Under the pieces are notes generated by a model. It was not told the origin of the DNA. It worked only from the letters and a program-made list of their open reading frames with translations, and ran no database searches. Source: Labilithrix sp. (GTDB taxonomy: Bacteria; Myxococcota_A; Polyangia; Polyangiales; Polyangiaceae). From it: 64,000 bases of DNA. Below are positions 8,523-17,078 of this stretch, one piece after another. The stretch covers positions 18,881-82,880 of the forward strand of contig JAHBWD010000038.1 of the NCBI GenBank assembly GCA_019637175.1. The letters run 5' to 3'. The position numbers and the translations under genes were made by a program. Within the stretch, counting starts at the first letter, position 1; every line of letters starts with the position of its first letter.

Positions 8523-9878
8523 TCACTTGGGCAAGAGGCGCTCCGCCACGTCCATCGGCACCTCGCCGAGATCCATCCACGCCTTTGCGCGACGCGGCGG
8601 ATCGGCTCGCAGCACTTCGGCCGCGAGGCCGCCGGCGATCGCCGCCGTCGGCCTCGCGAGCGCGACGCGCTCCCACCGCGCGGTCACGTCCGGCGTCGGC
8701 CGCGACATCGGCCGATGCTTCGCGGTCGCCTCGGCGATCGTCGAGGCGCCGCGCGCCACGTCGAGCGCCCACCGCGCGACGATCACGTATTCGTGCATCG
8801 CCACGAGCGTCGCCGCGCGCGCGTCGTCGTCGCTCGCGCTCGCCGCGGCCTGACGCAGCCGGCACGGAGCCTCGCGCTCCGGCGGCGCCGCCATCGACCG
8901 GACGATCGATCCCGGCACCGCGGACGTGCACGGCGGCCCTCCCGCGAAGACGAGCGCCGCCGCGCGCGAGAAGAGCGCGTCTTCGCTCGCGCGTGATCGC
9001 GCGACCGCCTCGGTCGCCGCCGCGCGCAGCGCCGCTTCGAGCGACGCGAGCCGCGCGTCGAGCGCCTCCGGCGACTCCGTCCAGCCGAGGTGCGCGCGCG
9101 CGCGCCGTGCGAGCTCGCCCCAATCCGACGTCGGCCCCGCGGGCGGGCGCGATCCTTGCGCTTCGAGCGTCTCGCGGAGCTTCAGGAGCTCGGCGGTCGC
9201 CGCCCCGAAGCCGGGCGCGTCGATCGCGTGCTCGAGCGCGTCGAGCGCGTCGTCGAGCTCGCGCGCGCGCACGACGTCGAGCGCCGTCGTCGCCAGCGCC
9301 GTCTTCACCTCGCCGAGGCGGCGCGCGAGCCACCGATCGCGCGCCGCGGTCGGGTCGACGCCGCGCGGCGGCGCCCACGTCTCCACGATCGCCCGCACGA
9401 GCGCGCTCGCCGATCGCGGCAGCGAACGCTCTTCTTCGAGGCGCGCCGTCTCTTCGTCGACGAGCCTCGCGAGCAGCTCTCGCTCGAGCGCGGGCGCCGC
9501 GACCATCCCCGGCGCGCTCGCCGGCAGGCGCGAGGGCGCTCGCTCGAGCTTCGCCTTGGCCGCCGCGAGCCCGCGCGCGCGCGCCTCGAACGAGAACGGG
9601 TCGATCGCGTTGTCGACGACCGCGAGCGTCGCGTCTTCGGCGAGCACGGCGGCCATGTTCACGCGTCGGAGGTCTTCGTCCGTCGGCTCGATGCGCGCGC
9701 GCGCCGCGATCCGACGATCGATCGCCGCGAGATCGCGCAAGACCTCCTCTTCCAGCGTCAGGAGCTTTCCGATCTGCGCCGCGTCGTCGTCGCCCGCGCC
9801 GTTCGCGGGGAGCATCGGCGAGCCCCCGCACGCGCAGACCGAGACGGCGACGCCGACGAGCGCGCGCAGCGTCGACAT
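8523..9878 (-). CDS. Helical putative lipoprotein, unknown function
   Basis: 451-aa protein with a short hydrophobic start MSTLRALVGVAVSVCACGGS, consistent with a lipoprotein signal (Cys at 15 or 17). The remainder is Ala/Arg/Glu/Leu-rich and predicted mostly helical, with several heptad-like stretches. No enzyme motif is seen. It starts 2 bp after the stop of the YjbQ gene and is the last gene of a minus-strand run that begins with a histidine kinase. Another long open frame on the same strand is its shadow; this frame is preferred because it has the signal sequence and a less Arg-dominated composition. Confidence 0.65.
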   Translation of the reverse strand: MSTLRALVGVAVSVCACGGSPMLPANGAGDDDAAQIGKLLTLEEEVLRDLAAIDRRIAARARIEPTDEDLRRVNMAAVLAEDATLAVVDNAIDPFSFEARARGLAAAKAKLERAPSRLPASAPGMVAAPALERELLARLVDEETARLEEERSLPRSASALVRAIVETWAPPRGVDPTAARDRWLARRLGEVKTALATTALDVVRARELDDALDALEHAIDAPGFGAATAELLKLRETLEAQGSRPPAGPTSDWGELARRARAHLGWTESPEALDARLASLEAALRAAATEAVARSRASEDALFSRAAALVFAGGPPCTSAVPGSIVRSMAAPPEREAPCRLRQAAASASDDDARAATLVAMHEYVIVARWALDVARGASTIAEATAKHRPMSRPTPDVTARWERVALARPTAAIAGGLAAEVLRADPPRRAKAWMDLGEVPMDVAERLLPK

Positions 9879-9880
9879 CG

Positions 9881-10294
9881 TCAGAGCCCGAGCAGCTTCA
9901 CGATGAGGCGCTTGTCGCGCTTGCCGTCGAACTCGGCGTAGAACACGCGCTGCCAGGTGCCGAGATCGAGCCGGCCCTTGGTGATCGGCACGGTGACCTC
10001 GTGGTGGACGAGCATCGACTTGAGGTGCGCGTCGCCGTTGTCTTCGCCGGTGCGGTGATGCTTGTAATCTTCACGGAATGGGGCGATCCCCTCGAGCCAC
10101 TTCCAGATGTCCTCGTGGAGGCCGGGCTCGTCGTCGTTCACGAAGACCCCTGCGGTGATGTGCATCGCGCTCACGAGCATGAAGCCCTCGGTGATCCCGC
10201 TGCGCGCGAGCACCTCCTCGAGCCGCGGCGTCAGGTGCACGAGCTCTCGGCGCTTCTTCGTGTGGAACGTGAAGTACTCGGTGTGGCTCTTCAT
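9881..10294 (-). CDS. YjbQ-family protein (UPF0047)
   Basis: 137-aa cytoplasmic protein closely matching the YjbQ/UPF0047 family in length and motifs: GFMLVSAMHITAGVFVNDDEPGL near residues 37-60, EDNGDAHLKSML near 83-95 and the C-terminal LGTWQRVFYAEFDG. Family members include a protein with weak thiamine-phosphate synthase activity in E. coli; the physiological role is unsettled. The conserved His and Asp residues are present. It starts 27 bp after the histidine kinase stop, suggesting co-transcription. Confidence 0.9.
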   Translation of the reverse strand: MKSHTEYFTFHTKKRRELVHLTPRLEEVLARSGITEGFMLVSAMHITAGVFVNDDEPGLHEDIWKWLEGIAPFREDYKHHRTGEDNGDAHLKSMLVHHEVTVPITKGRLDLGTWQRVFYAEFDGKRDKRLIVKLLGL

Positions 10295-10321
10295 GCGAGA
10301 CGAGGGAGCATAGATCAGGAC

Positions 10322-11350
10322 TCACGCGTGGTGATACGGCAGGGACACGCGGAACGTGGAGCCGCGATCGGGCGCCGTGAGGAGCTGGATCTGCCCGCCG
10401 TGCGCGTCGACCAGGCGGCGCACGACGAAGAGCCCGAGGCCCCAGCCGGGGACGCCGTCGCGCAGCGTGCCCCCGCGGCGGAACGGCTCGAAGACGCCGC
10501 GGGTCTCCTCGGGAGTCATCCCCACGCCCTCGTCCGAGACGCACAAGACGACGGCGTCGTCTTCCGACGTCACGCGGATCGTCACGCGCCCGCCGCGGGG
10601 CGAGTACTTGATCGCGTTGCCCACGAGGTTGCTCAAGATCTGCCCGACGCGCATCCCGTCGCAAACGAGCGGCACCTGCGTCGCGGGGACGTCGAGCTCG
10701 ACCACGTGTCGGCTGGAGACGCCTTGATGGGCCCGCGCGGTCTCGGCCGCGATCTCCCGCACGTCGACGCTCTCCATCCGGAGCTGGAGGTTGCCCGCTT
10801 CGACGTTGAGGCTGTCGAGCAGATCGCCCACCATCCGCTCGAGGCGATCGACCTGCCGGCGCACGGCGTCGATCACGATCGGCGGCAGCTTCTCGTCGCT
10901 CATGCGCGCCAGATCGGTCGACATGCGCAAGACGCCGAGCGGACTTCGAAGGTCGTGGGCGACGCCGGCGATGAACGTCTGGCGCTGCTTGCGCTGCCGC
11001 GAGACCGACTCGGCCATCTCGTTGAACGTCCGCGCCATCGCCGCGAGCTCGGCGGGGCCCTCGACCGCGGCGCGCTGATCGACGTCGCCGCCGCCGAAGC
11101 GCGCCATGGCGCGGGCGAGGTTCGCCAGCGGCTCGAGGGCGTGCGTCTGGAGCCACCACGAGCCGAGGGCGACCGCGATCACCGACGCGATCGCGACGCA
11201 CGCGCCCGCGACGTCGACGGCGCGATTGAGCGCCGCCTCGTGCACATAGGCACGTCGCGTGTCGAGCAGGATCGCGGCCAAGAGCGCGAGAGAGGCGACC
11301 GCGACGAGCCCGAGCGTCGCGATCGAGCGAAGTGTCCCACCGGTCCGCAT
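10322..11350 (-). CDS. HAMP-containing sensor histidine kinase
   Basis: 342-aa membrane kinase. Two transmembrane helices at about residues 10-29 and 46-67 flank a very short periplasmic loop, so it probably senses the membrane or an internal signal. A HAMP linker follows at about 70-122. The H-box has the phosphoacceptor His132 in AHDLRSPLG, then N-box VGNAIKYS, G1 box VSDEGVGM and G2 box GWGLGLFVV. No response regulator gene is adjacent, so the partner is encoded elsewhere. It heads a minus-strand run with YjbQ and a lipoprotein gene. Confidence 0.88.
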   Translation of the reverse strand: MRTGGTLRSIATLGLVAVASLALLAAILLDTRRAYVHEAALNRAVDVAGACVAIASVIAVALGSWWLQTHALEPLANLARAMARFGGGDVDQRAAVEGPAELAAMARTFNEMAESVSRQRKQRQTFIAGVAHDLRSPLGVLRMSTDLARMSDEKLPPIVIDAVRRQVDRLERMVGDLLDSLNVEAGNLQLRMESVDVREIAAETARAHQGVSSRHVVELDVPATQVPLVCDGMRVGQILSNLVGNAIKYSPRGGRVTIRVTSEDDAVVLCVSDEGVGMTPEETRGVFEPFRRGGTLRDGVPGWGLGLFVVRRLVDAHGGQIQLLTAPDRGSTFRVSLPYHHA

Positions 11351-11448
11351 GGTTACTCCTCGGACGCAAGAGCTCGAAGACGCGCCTCCTTTGAGGCGTA
11401 GGGAGGCCGCGAGGTGGTTGCAATGAGGACACGCTCCGCACGCGCGCT

Positions 11449-11658
11449 TCAGTCGTCGGCCGCGTCAGGCGCTTCGGACGCTTCGGACGGCTCGGGGCGC
11501 GACGGCGCGGCCGTCGGGGTCGCGGGCGCCGCGAACCCGACACCCGGCTTGCCCGGCGCCACGTGGGTGCTGCCGCCGCTCATGCCGATCCAGAAGATCA
11601 CGCCGGCGGTGAGCACGACGGCGGCGAGGAACGCGATCACGAGGGTTCTTCCGCGCAT
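11449..11658 (-). CDS. Small single-pass membrane protein, hypothetical
   Basis: 69-aa protein: MRGRTLVIAFLAAVVLTAGVI forms a transmembrane or uncleaved signal helix at residues 5-26. It is followed by a Gly/Ala/Pro/Ser/Glu-rich tail ending in DAADD. A GGGG run lies about 8 nt before the ATG; an in-frame ATG at 11670 is an alternative. It lies 98 bp upstream of the histidine kinase on the same strand and is divergent from the radical SAM gene. No family recognised. Confidence 0.55.
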   Translation of the reverse strand: MRGRTLVIAFLAAVVLTAGVIFWIGMSGGSTHVAPGKPGVGFAAPATPTAAPSRPEPSEASEAPDAADD

Positions 11659-11716
11659 GACAGACCCCATGATGCCAGGGCTTTTCCCTCCGCGGCGGCC
11701 GTTATACGGTGCCCGC

Positions 11717-13615
11717 GTGCACCTCGCAGATGCTTCTCCGACCCGCGTCCTGACGCGGGCCCTCTCGCGTTCGGTCCGTGGGCTCTGGCCGCTCGTCCAG
11801 CGCCTCAATCGCGCCATCGAGCGGCCCTCCGCGCGGCCCTCGTGGGCTCCGGCGCCGCTGCTCAAGCGCCGCGAGCGGACATTTCCCCAGCTCGGGTTCC
11901 CCCGCGAGACCGACTCGCTCTGCCCGCGCTGCGTGAAGGAGGTGCGCACCGAGATCCTGAGCGGCGCCCGCGATCTGCGCGACCTCGTCGACGGACGGCC
12001 CGGCGAGATCCGCGCGCGCATCGTCGAAGAGGTCCGCGACGGTCACAAGTGCGTGGTGATGATCAAAGACTGCCCGAAGCACGGCCGCTTCGAGGACGTC
12101 ATGGCGATCGACGCCGACTTCCTCGGGCGCATGGAGCGCCTCTACCCCGGGCGCGACTTCCTGGCGCCGCTCACGAAGCTCCGCGAGCACGGCTCCTCCA
12201 GCATCAAGTACGGGCGGGGCAGCGTCCTCACGGTCGATCTCACGAACCGCTGCAACATGATGTGCGATCCGTGCTTCATGGACGCGAACCAGGTCGGCTT
12301 CGTCCACGAGCTCGAGTGGAGCGAGGTGCAGAAGATCCTCGACGACGCCCTGACGGTGCAGCCGCGCCGTCAGATGAGCATCCAGTTCTCCGGCGGCGAG
12401 CCGACGCTCAGCCCGCACTTCCTCCGCGCGATCGAGTACGCGCGGGAGAAGGGCTACTTCGCCGTCCAGTGCGCGACCAACGGCCTGCGCTTCGCGCAGG
12501 ATCCCGAGTTCGCGAAGGAGGCCAAGCGCGCGGGCCTCCGCATGGCCTACCTCCAGTTCGACGGCATCGGCAACGACGCCAACGCGCATCGCAAGGTCGG
12601 CAACCTCTTCGACGCGAAGGTCGCCGCGATCGAGAACCTCCACGCCGCCGGCATCGACGTGATCCTCGTCGTGACGGTGGTGAACGGCGTCAACTCCGAT
12701 CAGGTCGGCAAGATCGTCGACTTCGCGATCGCGAACGCCGACAAGGTGACCGTCGTGAGCTTCCAGCCCGTGAGCTTCACCGGTCGCGACGAAGACGTGT
12801 CCGACGAGGTGCGCAAGGCGCAGCGCTACACGCTGAGCCACCTCGCGCGGGACATCAAGGCCCAGTCGGGCATCACCGAGCCGATGCGCGACTGGTTCCC
12901 CCTCTCGGCGATGGGTCCGTTCAGCGATCTCACCGACACCCTGCTCGGCGAGCGCGCCGACTGGGGATCGATGAAGTGCGGGTGCCACCCGAACTGCGGC
13001 GTGGGCACGGCGATCTTCGTGAACAAGAAGACGAAGCAGGCCGTGCCGGTCACGGCGTTCCTCGATCTCGAGCAGCTCCTCTCCGACATCCAAGACATCA
13101 CCGACGCGGCCCAGGGCCGCGCGCTCACCCTCGCCGAGCTCGCGCTGGCGATCCTGAAGAACTTCGACGCCGACGAGGCGCCCGTCAGCTTCCCCGTCTT
13201 GATGAAGCAGTTTCTCAGCCAGACGGGCGCGCGCGGCAAGACGATCGGCGAGCACGAGAGCGACGCGCACGAGTTCGAGTGGCGCATCCTCTTCGTCGCC
13301 GGCATGTGGTTCCAGGATCTGTTCAACTACGACTTCCGTCGCACCGAGATGTGCATCATCCCGTACGGCACGCAGATGGGAGAGATCAGCTTCTGCGCGT
13401 ACAACACGGGCGTGGGCTGGCGGCAGATCCTCGAGAAGATGAAGGCGACGGCGACGGTCGCCGACTGGTACCGCACGCACGGCCGCCACCCGATCTACGC
13501 CAAGGGCCAAGATCTCCCGCTCCCTCCTTCGCTGGGAACCGTGATCGTCCCCGGCGCGCCGGAGGGCACGCCCGAACCGAAGCCGCGCGTTCGTCTGCGC
13601 GTCCTCGAGAACTAG
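11717..13615 (+). CDS. Radical SAM protein related to tetraether lipid synthase (Tes)-type enzymes
   Basis: 632-aa iron-sulfur enzyme. The radical SAM motif CNMMCDPC gives Cys179, Cys183 and Cys186, and FSGGEPTLSP follows about 45 residues later. Before the core is a domain with LCPRC (Cys69, Cys72) and KDCPKHG (Cys119). After it is a Cys-rich segment MKCGCHPNCG (Cys421, 423, 427), probably ligating an extra cluster. The N-terminal CPxC...CPKHG layout is shared with the archaeal Tes group, which joins lipid tails, and with its bacterial relatives. GTG at 11717 is the most likely start; no strong ribosome site is visible. A MarR gene follows after 3 bp. Substrate assignment is inference. Confidence 0.8.
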   Translation: MHLADASPTRVLTRALSRSVRGLWPLVQRLNRAIERPSARPSWAPAPLLKRRERTFPQLGFPRETDSLCPRCVKEVRTEILSGARDLRDLVDGRPGEIRARIVEEVRDGHKCVVMIKDCPKHGRFEDVMAIDADFLGRMERLYPGRDFLAPLTKLREHGSSSIKYGRGSVLTVDLTNRCNMMCDPCFMDANQVGFVHELEWSEVQKILDDALTVQPRRQMSIQFSGGEPTLSPHFLRAIEYAREKGYFAVQCATNGLRFAQDPEFAKEAKRAGLRMAYLQFDGIGNDANAHRKVGNLFDAKVAAIENLHAAGIDVILVVTVVNGVNSDQVGKIVDFAIANADKVTVVSFQPVSFTGRDEDVSDEVRKAQRYTLSHLARDIKAQSGITEPMRDWFPLSAMGPFSDLTDTLLGERADWGSMKCGCHPNCGVGTAIFVNKKTKQAVPVTAFLDLEQLLSDIQDITDAAQGRALTLAELALAILKNFDADEAPVSFPVLMKQFLSQTGARGKTIGEHESDAHEFEWRILFVAGMWFQDLFNYDFRRTEMCIIPYGTQMGEISFCAYNTGVGWRQILEKMKATATVADWYRTHGRHPIYAKGQDLPLPPSLGTVIVPGAPEGTPEPKPRVRLRVLEN

Positions 13616-13618
13616 CCC

Positions 13619-14104
13619 GTGACACGCGCGCGCGCCGCCGTGTCCGAGCCCGTGCGAGCGGGGCTCGGCGAGCTCGGGAGCACGCTCGACTTCATGCGCC
13701 TCTTGTGGGCCGTCGATCATGGCCTCCAGCGCCGATCGAAGCGCATGGAGGTCGAGCTCGGCGTGACCGGCATGCAGCGCGTCGTCATCCGGCTCATCGG
13801 CCGCTTCCCGGGGATCACGGCCGGCGAGCTCGCGCAGCTCATTCACGTGCATCCGAGCACGCTCACCGGCGTGCTCCGGCGACTCACCGAGCGCTCGCTC
13901 GTCGCGCGCGAGCGCGATCGCGCCGACGCGCGCGTCGCGCGCTTCGTGCTCACAGCGGAGGGCGGGCGCATCGACGGCACGCAGGCGGGCACGGTGGAGG
14001 CGGCGGTACGGCGCGCGCTCGCGCGCGTCGCGCCCGAAGCGCTCGATGCCGCACGTGTCGTCCTCTCGAGCGTAGCTGACGAGCTCGCGCGTCAAGATCG
14101 TTGA
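13619..14104 (+). CDS. MarR-family transcriptional regulator
   Basis: 161-aa dimeric winged-helix regulator. The helix-turn-helix GITAGELAQLIHVHPSTLTGVLRRLTERSLVARERD lies at about residues 64-100 and is followed by the wing DARVARFVLTAEG. Start GTG is 3 bp after the radical SAM stop, so the two are almost certainly one transcript. It may control the radical SAM gene in response to a small-molecule or membrane signal, which is inference. Confidence 0.9.
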   Translation: MTRARAAVSEPVRAGLGELGSTLDFMRLLWAVDHGLQRRSKRMEVELGVTGMQRVVIRLIGRFPGITAGELAQLIHVHPSTLTGVLRRLTERSLVARERDRADARVARFVLTAEGGRIDGTQAGTVEAAVRRALARVAPEALDAARVVLSSVADELARQDR

Positions 14105-14155
14105 AGCGCGCGCCGACTGGCGAGGCTCGACGGGACGACCTACCTTCGAAGGGTC

Positions 14156-15280
14156 GTGCCGCGCGCCTCGTCGCCCATGTCGATCGTTAGCCTCGTCGTC
14201 GCGGTCGCGTCGTGTGGGAGCCACTCTCCCACGCCGGCGACCACGGCGGCCGCGATCCCCGAAGAGCCTGCGGCCGTGCCTCTCGTCACCAGCACCGACG
14301 GTCGCGTCGTCCTCGTCACGCTCGACGGCGCGCGTTGGCAAGACGTCTTCGACGCCGGGATCATGTCGCGCACGGCCGAGATCGTGGCGAAGAGCGGCAT
14401 CGCGTTCGGCGCCGACGCGCCGCGAGGCGCGAGCTGCGGAATCGTTCGAACCGCGTCGGGCGCGAACGTCTCGCTGCCCGGCTACCTCGAGATCTTCACC
14501 GGCCGCGCGACGTCGTGCGCCGACAACGCGTGCGCGCCGATCGAGGAGCCGACGCTCCTCGACGCCGCGGCCACCAGCGTCCCGGGCGCCGTGGCGAGCA
14601 TCGGCTCTTGGGAGATGCTCGATCGCGCCGTCTCGAACGGCTCGTCGCGCGCCGTCGTCGCGACGGGTCGTCGCGCATGGCCCGGCGCGCGGCTCACCGC
14701 CGGCGGGCGCCTCGATACGCTCGTCGGCGAGGGCCTCCGCGCCAACGCGTACCCCGGCGTCGGCGCGTATCGTCCCGACACGCACACGGCGGCGATCGCC
14801 CTCGAGTACTTTCGGGTCGCCACGCCGGTCTTCCTCCACGTCGGCCTCGGCGACATGGACGAGTGGGCGCACCGCGGCGATCACGCCGCGTACGTCGGCG
14901 CGATGCGCGACGCCGACGCGTTCATCGGCGAGCTCGCCGACACGCTCGCGTCGATGGGCGCCATCGGCGCGCGGACGACCGTGATCGTCACCGCCGATCA
15001 CGGTCGCAACGCCGACTTTCGCCACCACGGCCCGGCGCATCCCGAGTCTGCGCGCGTCTTCGTGATCGCGTTCGGCGCTCGCGTCGAGCATCGCGGCGTC
15101 TCGTGCGCGCCGCGCGATCTCACGCTTGCCGACGTCGCGCCGACGATCCGCGTGCTCCTCGGCCTCGAGGCGACCGAGGCGTCGCTCGATCGCGGGCGCC
15201 CCATCGACGGGATCGTCGCCCGCGAGCCGCGTTACCTGACCGGCGCGCGCGCTTCGGAAGGCGCGGCGCAGCGGCCGTAG
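14156..15280 (+). CDS. Alkaline phosphatase / type I phosphodiesterase-superfamily lipoprotein
   Basis: 374-aa secreted protein of the alkaline phosphatase-like superfamily. Residues 1-20 (MPRASSPMSIVSLVVAVASC) form a lipoprotein signal when the GTG at 14156 is used; the ATG at 14177 would give a signal that is too short. Metal-binding motifs are VTLDGARWQDVFD near residue 50 and TADHGRNADFRHHG near 282, and GDMDEWAH near 237 supplies further ligands. The substrate is not predictable. Its 3' end overlaps the convergent aspartyl-protease gene by 49 bp. Confidence 0.8.
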   Translation: MPRASSPMSIVSLVVAVASCGSHSPTPATTAAAIPEEPAAVPLVTSTDGRVVLVTLDGARWQDVFDAGIMSRTAEIVAKSGIAFGADAPRGASCGIVRTASGANVSLPGYLEIFTGRATSCADNACAPIEEPTLLDAAATSVPGAVASIGSWEMLDRAVSNGSSRAVVATGRRAWPGARLTAGGRLDTLVGEGLRANAYPGVGAYRPDTHTAAIALEYFRVATPVFLHVGLGDMDEWAHRGDHAAYVGAMRDADAFIGELADTLASMGAIGARTTVIVTADHGRNADFRHHGPAHPESARVFVIAFGARVEHRGVSCAPRDLTLADVAPTIRVLLGLEATEASLDRGRPIDGIVAREPRYLTGARASEGAAQRP

Positions 15281-16278
15281 ACGCGCGATCGCCCGAGCAG
15301 CAGCGTGCACGAACGAAGAACGTCCATCGCGATGACGCCGTCGCGAGGACAGGCCGCGTCGGGGCCGCCCGTGATGAGATCGACGTCGGTGGTGACGGAG
15401 AACGATCCCGCGGTGACGCGCGCGCTCTTCACGATCCGTGTCGAGACCCTACCCGACGCGGTGTACATCGGCTCCTTGTTCGTCACTGACTGGCCCGCGA
15501 GCTTGAGGCCCGCCGCCGAGCTCGCGAACAGATCGGAGTGCTGCGCGCCGGTATCGAGCAAGAGCGACACACGCTGCGACTCGATGCTCGCGGGAACGAC
15601 GTAGGCGAGCACCTTGATCGGGCCGCTCTGCTCTTCGCACACGCGGCTCGACTCGTCTCCGCGGACGAGCTCGATGCCCTCGGCGGTGAGCTCGTAGCGC
15701 GCGTCGTCCCACCACGCCGCGCGGATCTCGCCCTTCTCGAGATCGAGCACGATCGCGTCGCCGTCTTCGCCCTTCGCCGGCGCGTCGACGAGGCGCTGCG
15801 GCGAGATGAACGCGCCGATGCCGAGGCGCTCGATGACCTCGGGCACGTCGAGCGCGAGGATCGGCGCGGGCGCGAGCGCGCCCCAGCGATCGATCACGAC
15901 GCCGGGGTTCTCGATTCGAAACGTGGGCACGCTCTTGCCCACGTGATCGCTGCCGCTGTCGCCGAGGCGCCTCATCGGCAAGCCGAGCTTGCGAGCGAGC
16001 CAACCGGCGATGATGTGCGAGTTCGCGCCGGTGTCGACGAGCATCAGCGCCGGCTGACCGGCGATCGTTCCGGTGACGAGCGGCAAAGGGAACGCGCGCC
16101 CGCGGTTCTCGTAGAGGATCGTCGCCCTCCGACGCGCGAGCGGGCGCCCGCCCGGCCCCGTGAAGTCCGCCGGCCTCGTCGCCGTCGCGAGCCGCGAGCG
16201 CGGCGGGCCCGGGCTCGCTGCCTTGGGCGCGCACGCAGAGGCCGCAGCGGCGAAGAGGAGAGCCGGAAGGAGGCGCAC
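15232..16278 (-). CDS. Retropepsin-like aspartyl protease lipoprotein with two DTGA motifs
   Basis: 348-aa lipoprotein (MRLLPALLFAAAASAC, Cys16). Two clan-AA active-site motifs are visible: LVDTGANSHI near residue 80 and LLDTGAQHSD near 240. This suggests a fused, single-chain pair of retropepsin-like lobes rather than a homodimer. Hydrophobic strands around each motif fit the fold. It probably acts at the cell envelope. The substrate is unknown, and some family members bind rather than cut. The 3' end overlaps the phosphodiesterase gene on the other strand. Confidence 0.78.
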   Translation of the reverse strand: MRLLPALLFAAAASACAPKAASPGPPRSRLATATRPADFTGPGGRPLARRRATILYENRGRAFPLPLVTGTIAGQPALMLVDTGANSHIIAGWLARKLGLPMRRLGDSGSDHVGKSVPTFRIENPGVVIDRWGALAPAPILALDVPEVIERLGIGAFISPQRLVDAPAKGEDGDAIVLDLEKGEIRAAWWDDARYELTAEGIELVRGDESSRVCEEQSGPIKVLAYVVPASIESQRVSLLLDTGAQHSDLFASSAAGLKLAGQSVTNKEPMYTASGRVSTRIVKSARVTAGSFSVTTDVDLITGGPDAACPRDGVIAMDVLRSCTLLLGRSRVYGRCAAPSEARAPVR

Positions 16279-16289
16279 GCCGATCGAGT

Positions 16290-17078
16290 CTAGCAGCGGC
16301 GCTGGCCGGCGGCCGCCGGCCGTTCGGGCGTCACCGCGTCGACCACGATCTCGCCGCCCTCGACGTCGACCATCGCGACGTCGCCGCGGCTCAACATGCC
16401 CTTCAAGATCATCTCGGCGATCGGCGCCTCGACGTGCCGTCCGATCGCGCGTCGCATCGGCCGCGCGCCCATCTCGGGATCGAAGCCGCCGGCGTCGAGC
16501 AAGGCGTCGACGGCGGCCGGGCTCGCGTCGAGCTTCACGCCGCGCGCCTGCTCGAGCTCCGCGGCGAGCGCGCGCAAGATGCGCCGCGCGACCTCCGCCA
16601 CGTCGTCGCGCGAGAGCGGCGCGAACGCGAGCACCTCGTCGAGGCGGTTGAAGAGCTCCGGCGGCAGCGCCCTCCGCGCCGCGTCCGACACCGCCTGCTG
16701 ATAGGTCGCGATCTCGCGATCGCGCTGATCGCGCGACGCCTGTGCGCCTCGCGGCCCGAAGCCGATCCGTCCGCGCGCGCCCGCAGGCGAGATCTCGGCG
16801 CCGATGTTCGACGTGAGGAGGATGACCGTGTTCGTGAAGTCGACGGTGCGGCCGCGGCCGTCGGTCAGGCGGCCCTCGTCGAACACCTGGAGGAAGCCCT
16901 CGAGCACGTCGCGGTGCGCCTTCTCGATCTCGTCGAGGAGCACGACCTGATACGGCCGCCGCCGCACCGACTCCGTGAGCTGACCACCGGCGTCGTAGCC
17001 GACGTACCCCGGAGGCGCGCCGACGAGCCGCGCGATCGCGTGAGACTCCGCGTACTCGGAGAGATCGAGGCGCGTCAT
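16290..17078 (-). CDS. ClpA/ClpC-like ATPase, C-terminal fragment (frameshifted gene)
   Basis: Encodes the rest of the second AAA+ domain of a Clp/Hsp100 unfoldase: LDLSEYAESHAIARLVGAPP with the pore-loop GYVGYDAGG, Walker B VVLLDEIEKAH, sensor 1 ILLTSNIG, arginine finger ELFNRLDE and the small C-terminal domain with sensor 2 GARPMRR. The first ATG in frame (17078) overlaps the TGA of the upstream half as ATGA. Homology actually continues upstream in this frame to about 17090, where it meets the other half, so one base seems missing from a CAC-CTC context. Taken alone this fragment lacks Walker A. Confidence 0.75.
   Translation of the reverse strand: MTRLDLSEYAESHAIARLVGAPPGYVGYDAGGQLTESVRRRPYQVVLLDEIEKAHRDVLEGFLQVFDEGRLTDGRGRTVDFTNTVILLTSNIGAEISPAGARGRIGFGPRGAQASRDQRDREIATYQQAVSDAARRALPPELFNRLDEVLAFAPLSRDDVAEVARRILRALAAELEQARGVKLDASPAAVDALLDAGGFDPEMGARPMRRAIGRHVEAPIAEMILKGMLSRGDVAMVDVEGGEIVVDAVTPERPAAAGQRRC

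Noticed and set aside
8515..9831. Alternative minus-strand frame beside the helical lipoprotein gene
   Set aside because: Extremely Arg/Gly/Ala-rich with no signal; the other frame has a signal sequence and a start next to the yjbQ stop.
11702..15310. About 1200-codon minus-strand open frame opposite the radical SAM, MarR and phosphodiesterase genes
   Set aside because: Arg/Glu/Leu-rich antisense shadow without motifs; three plus-strand genes with recognised domains explain the DNA.
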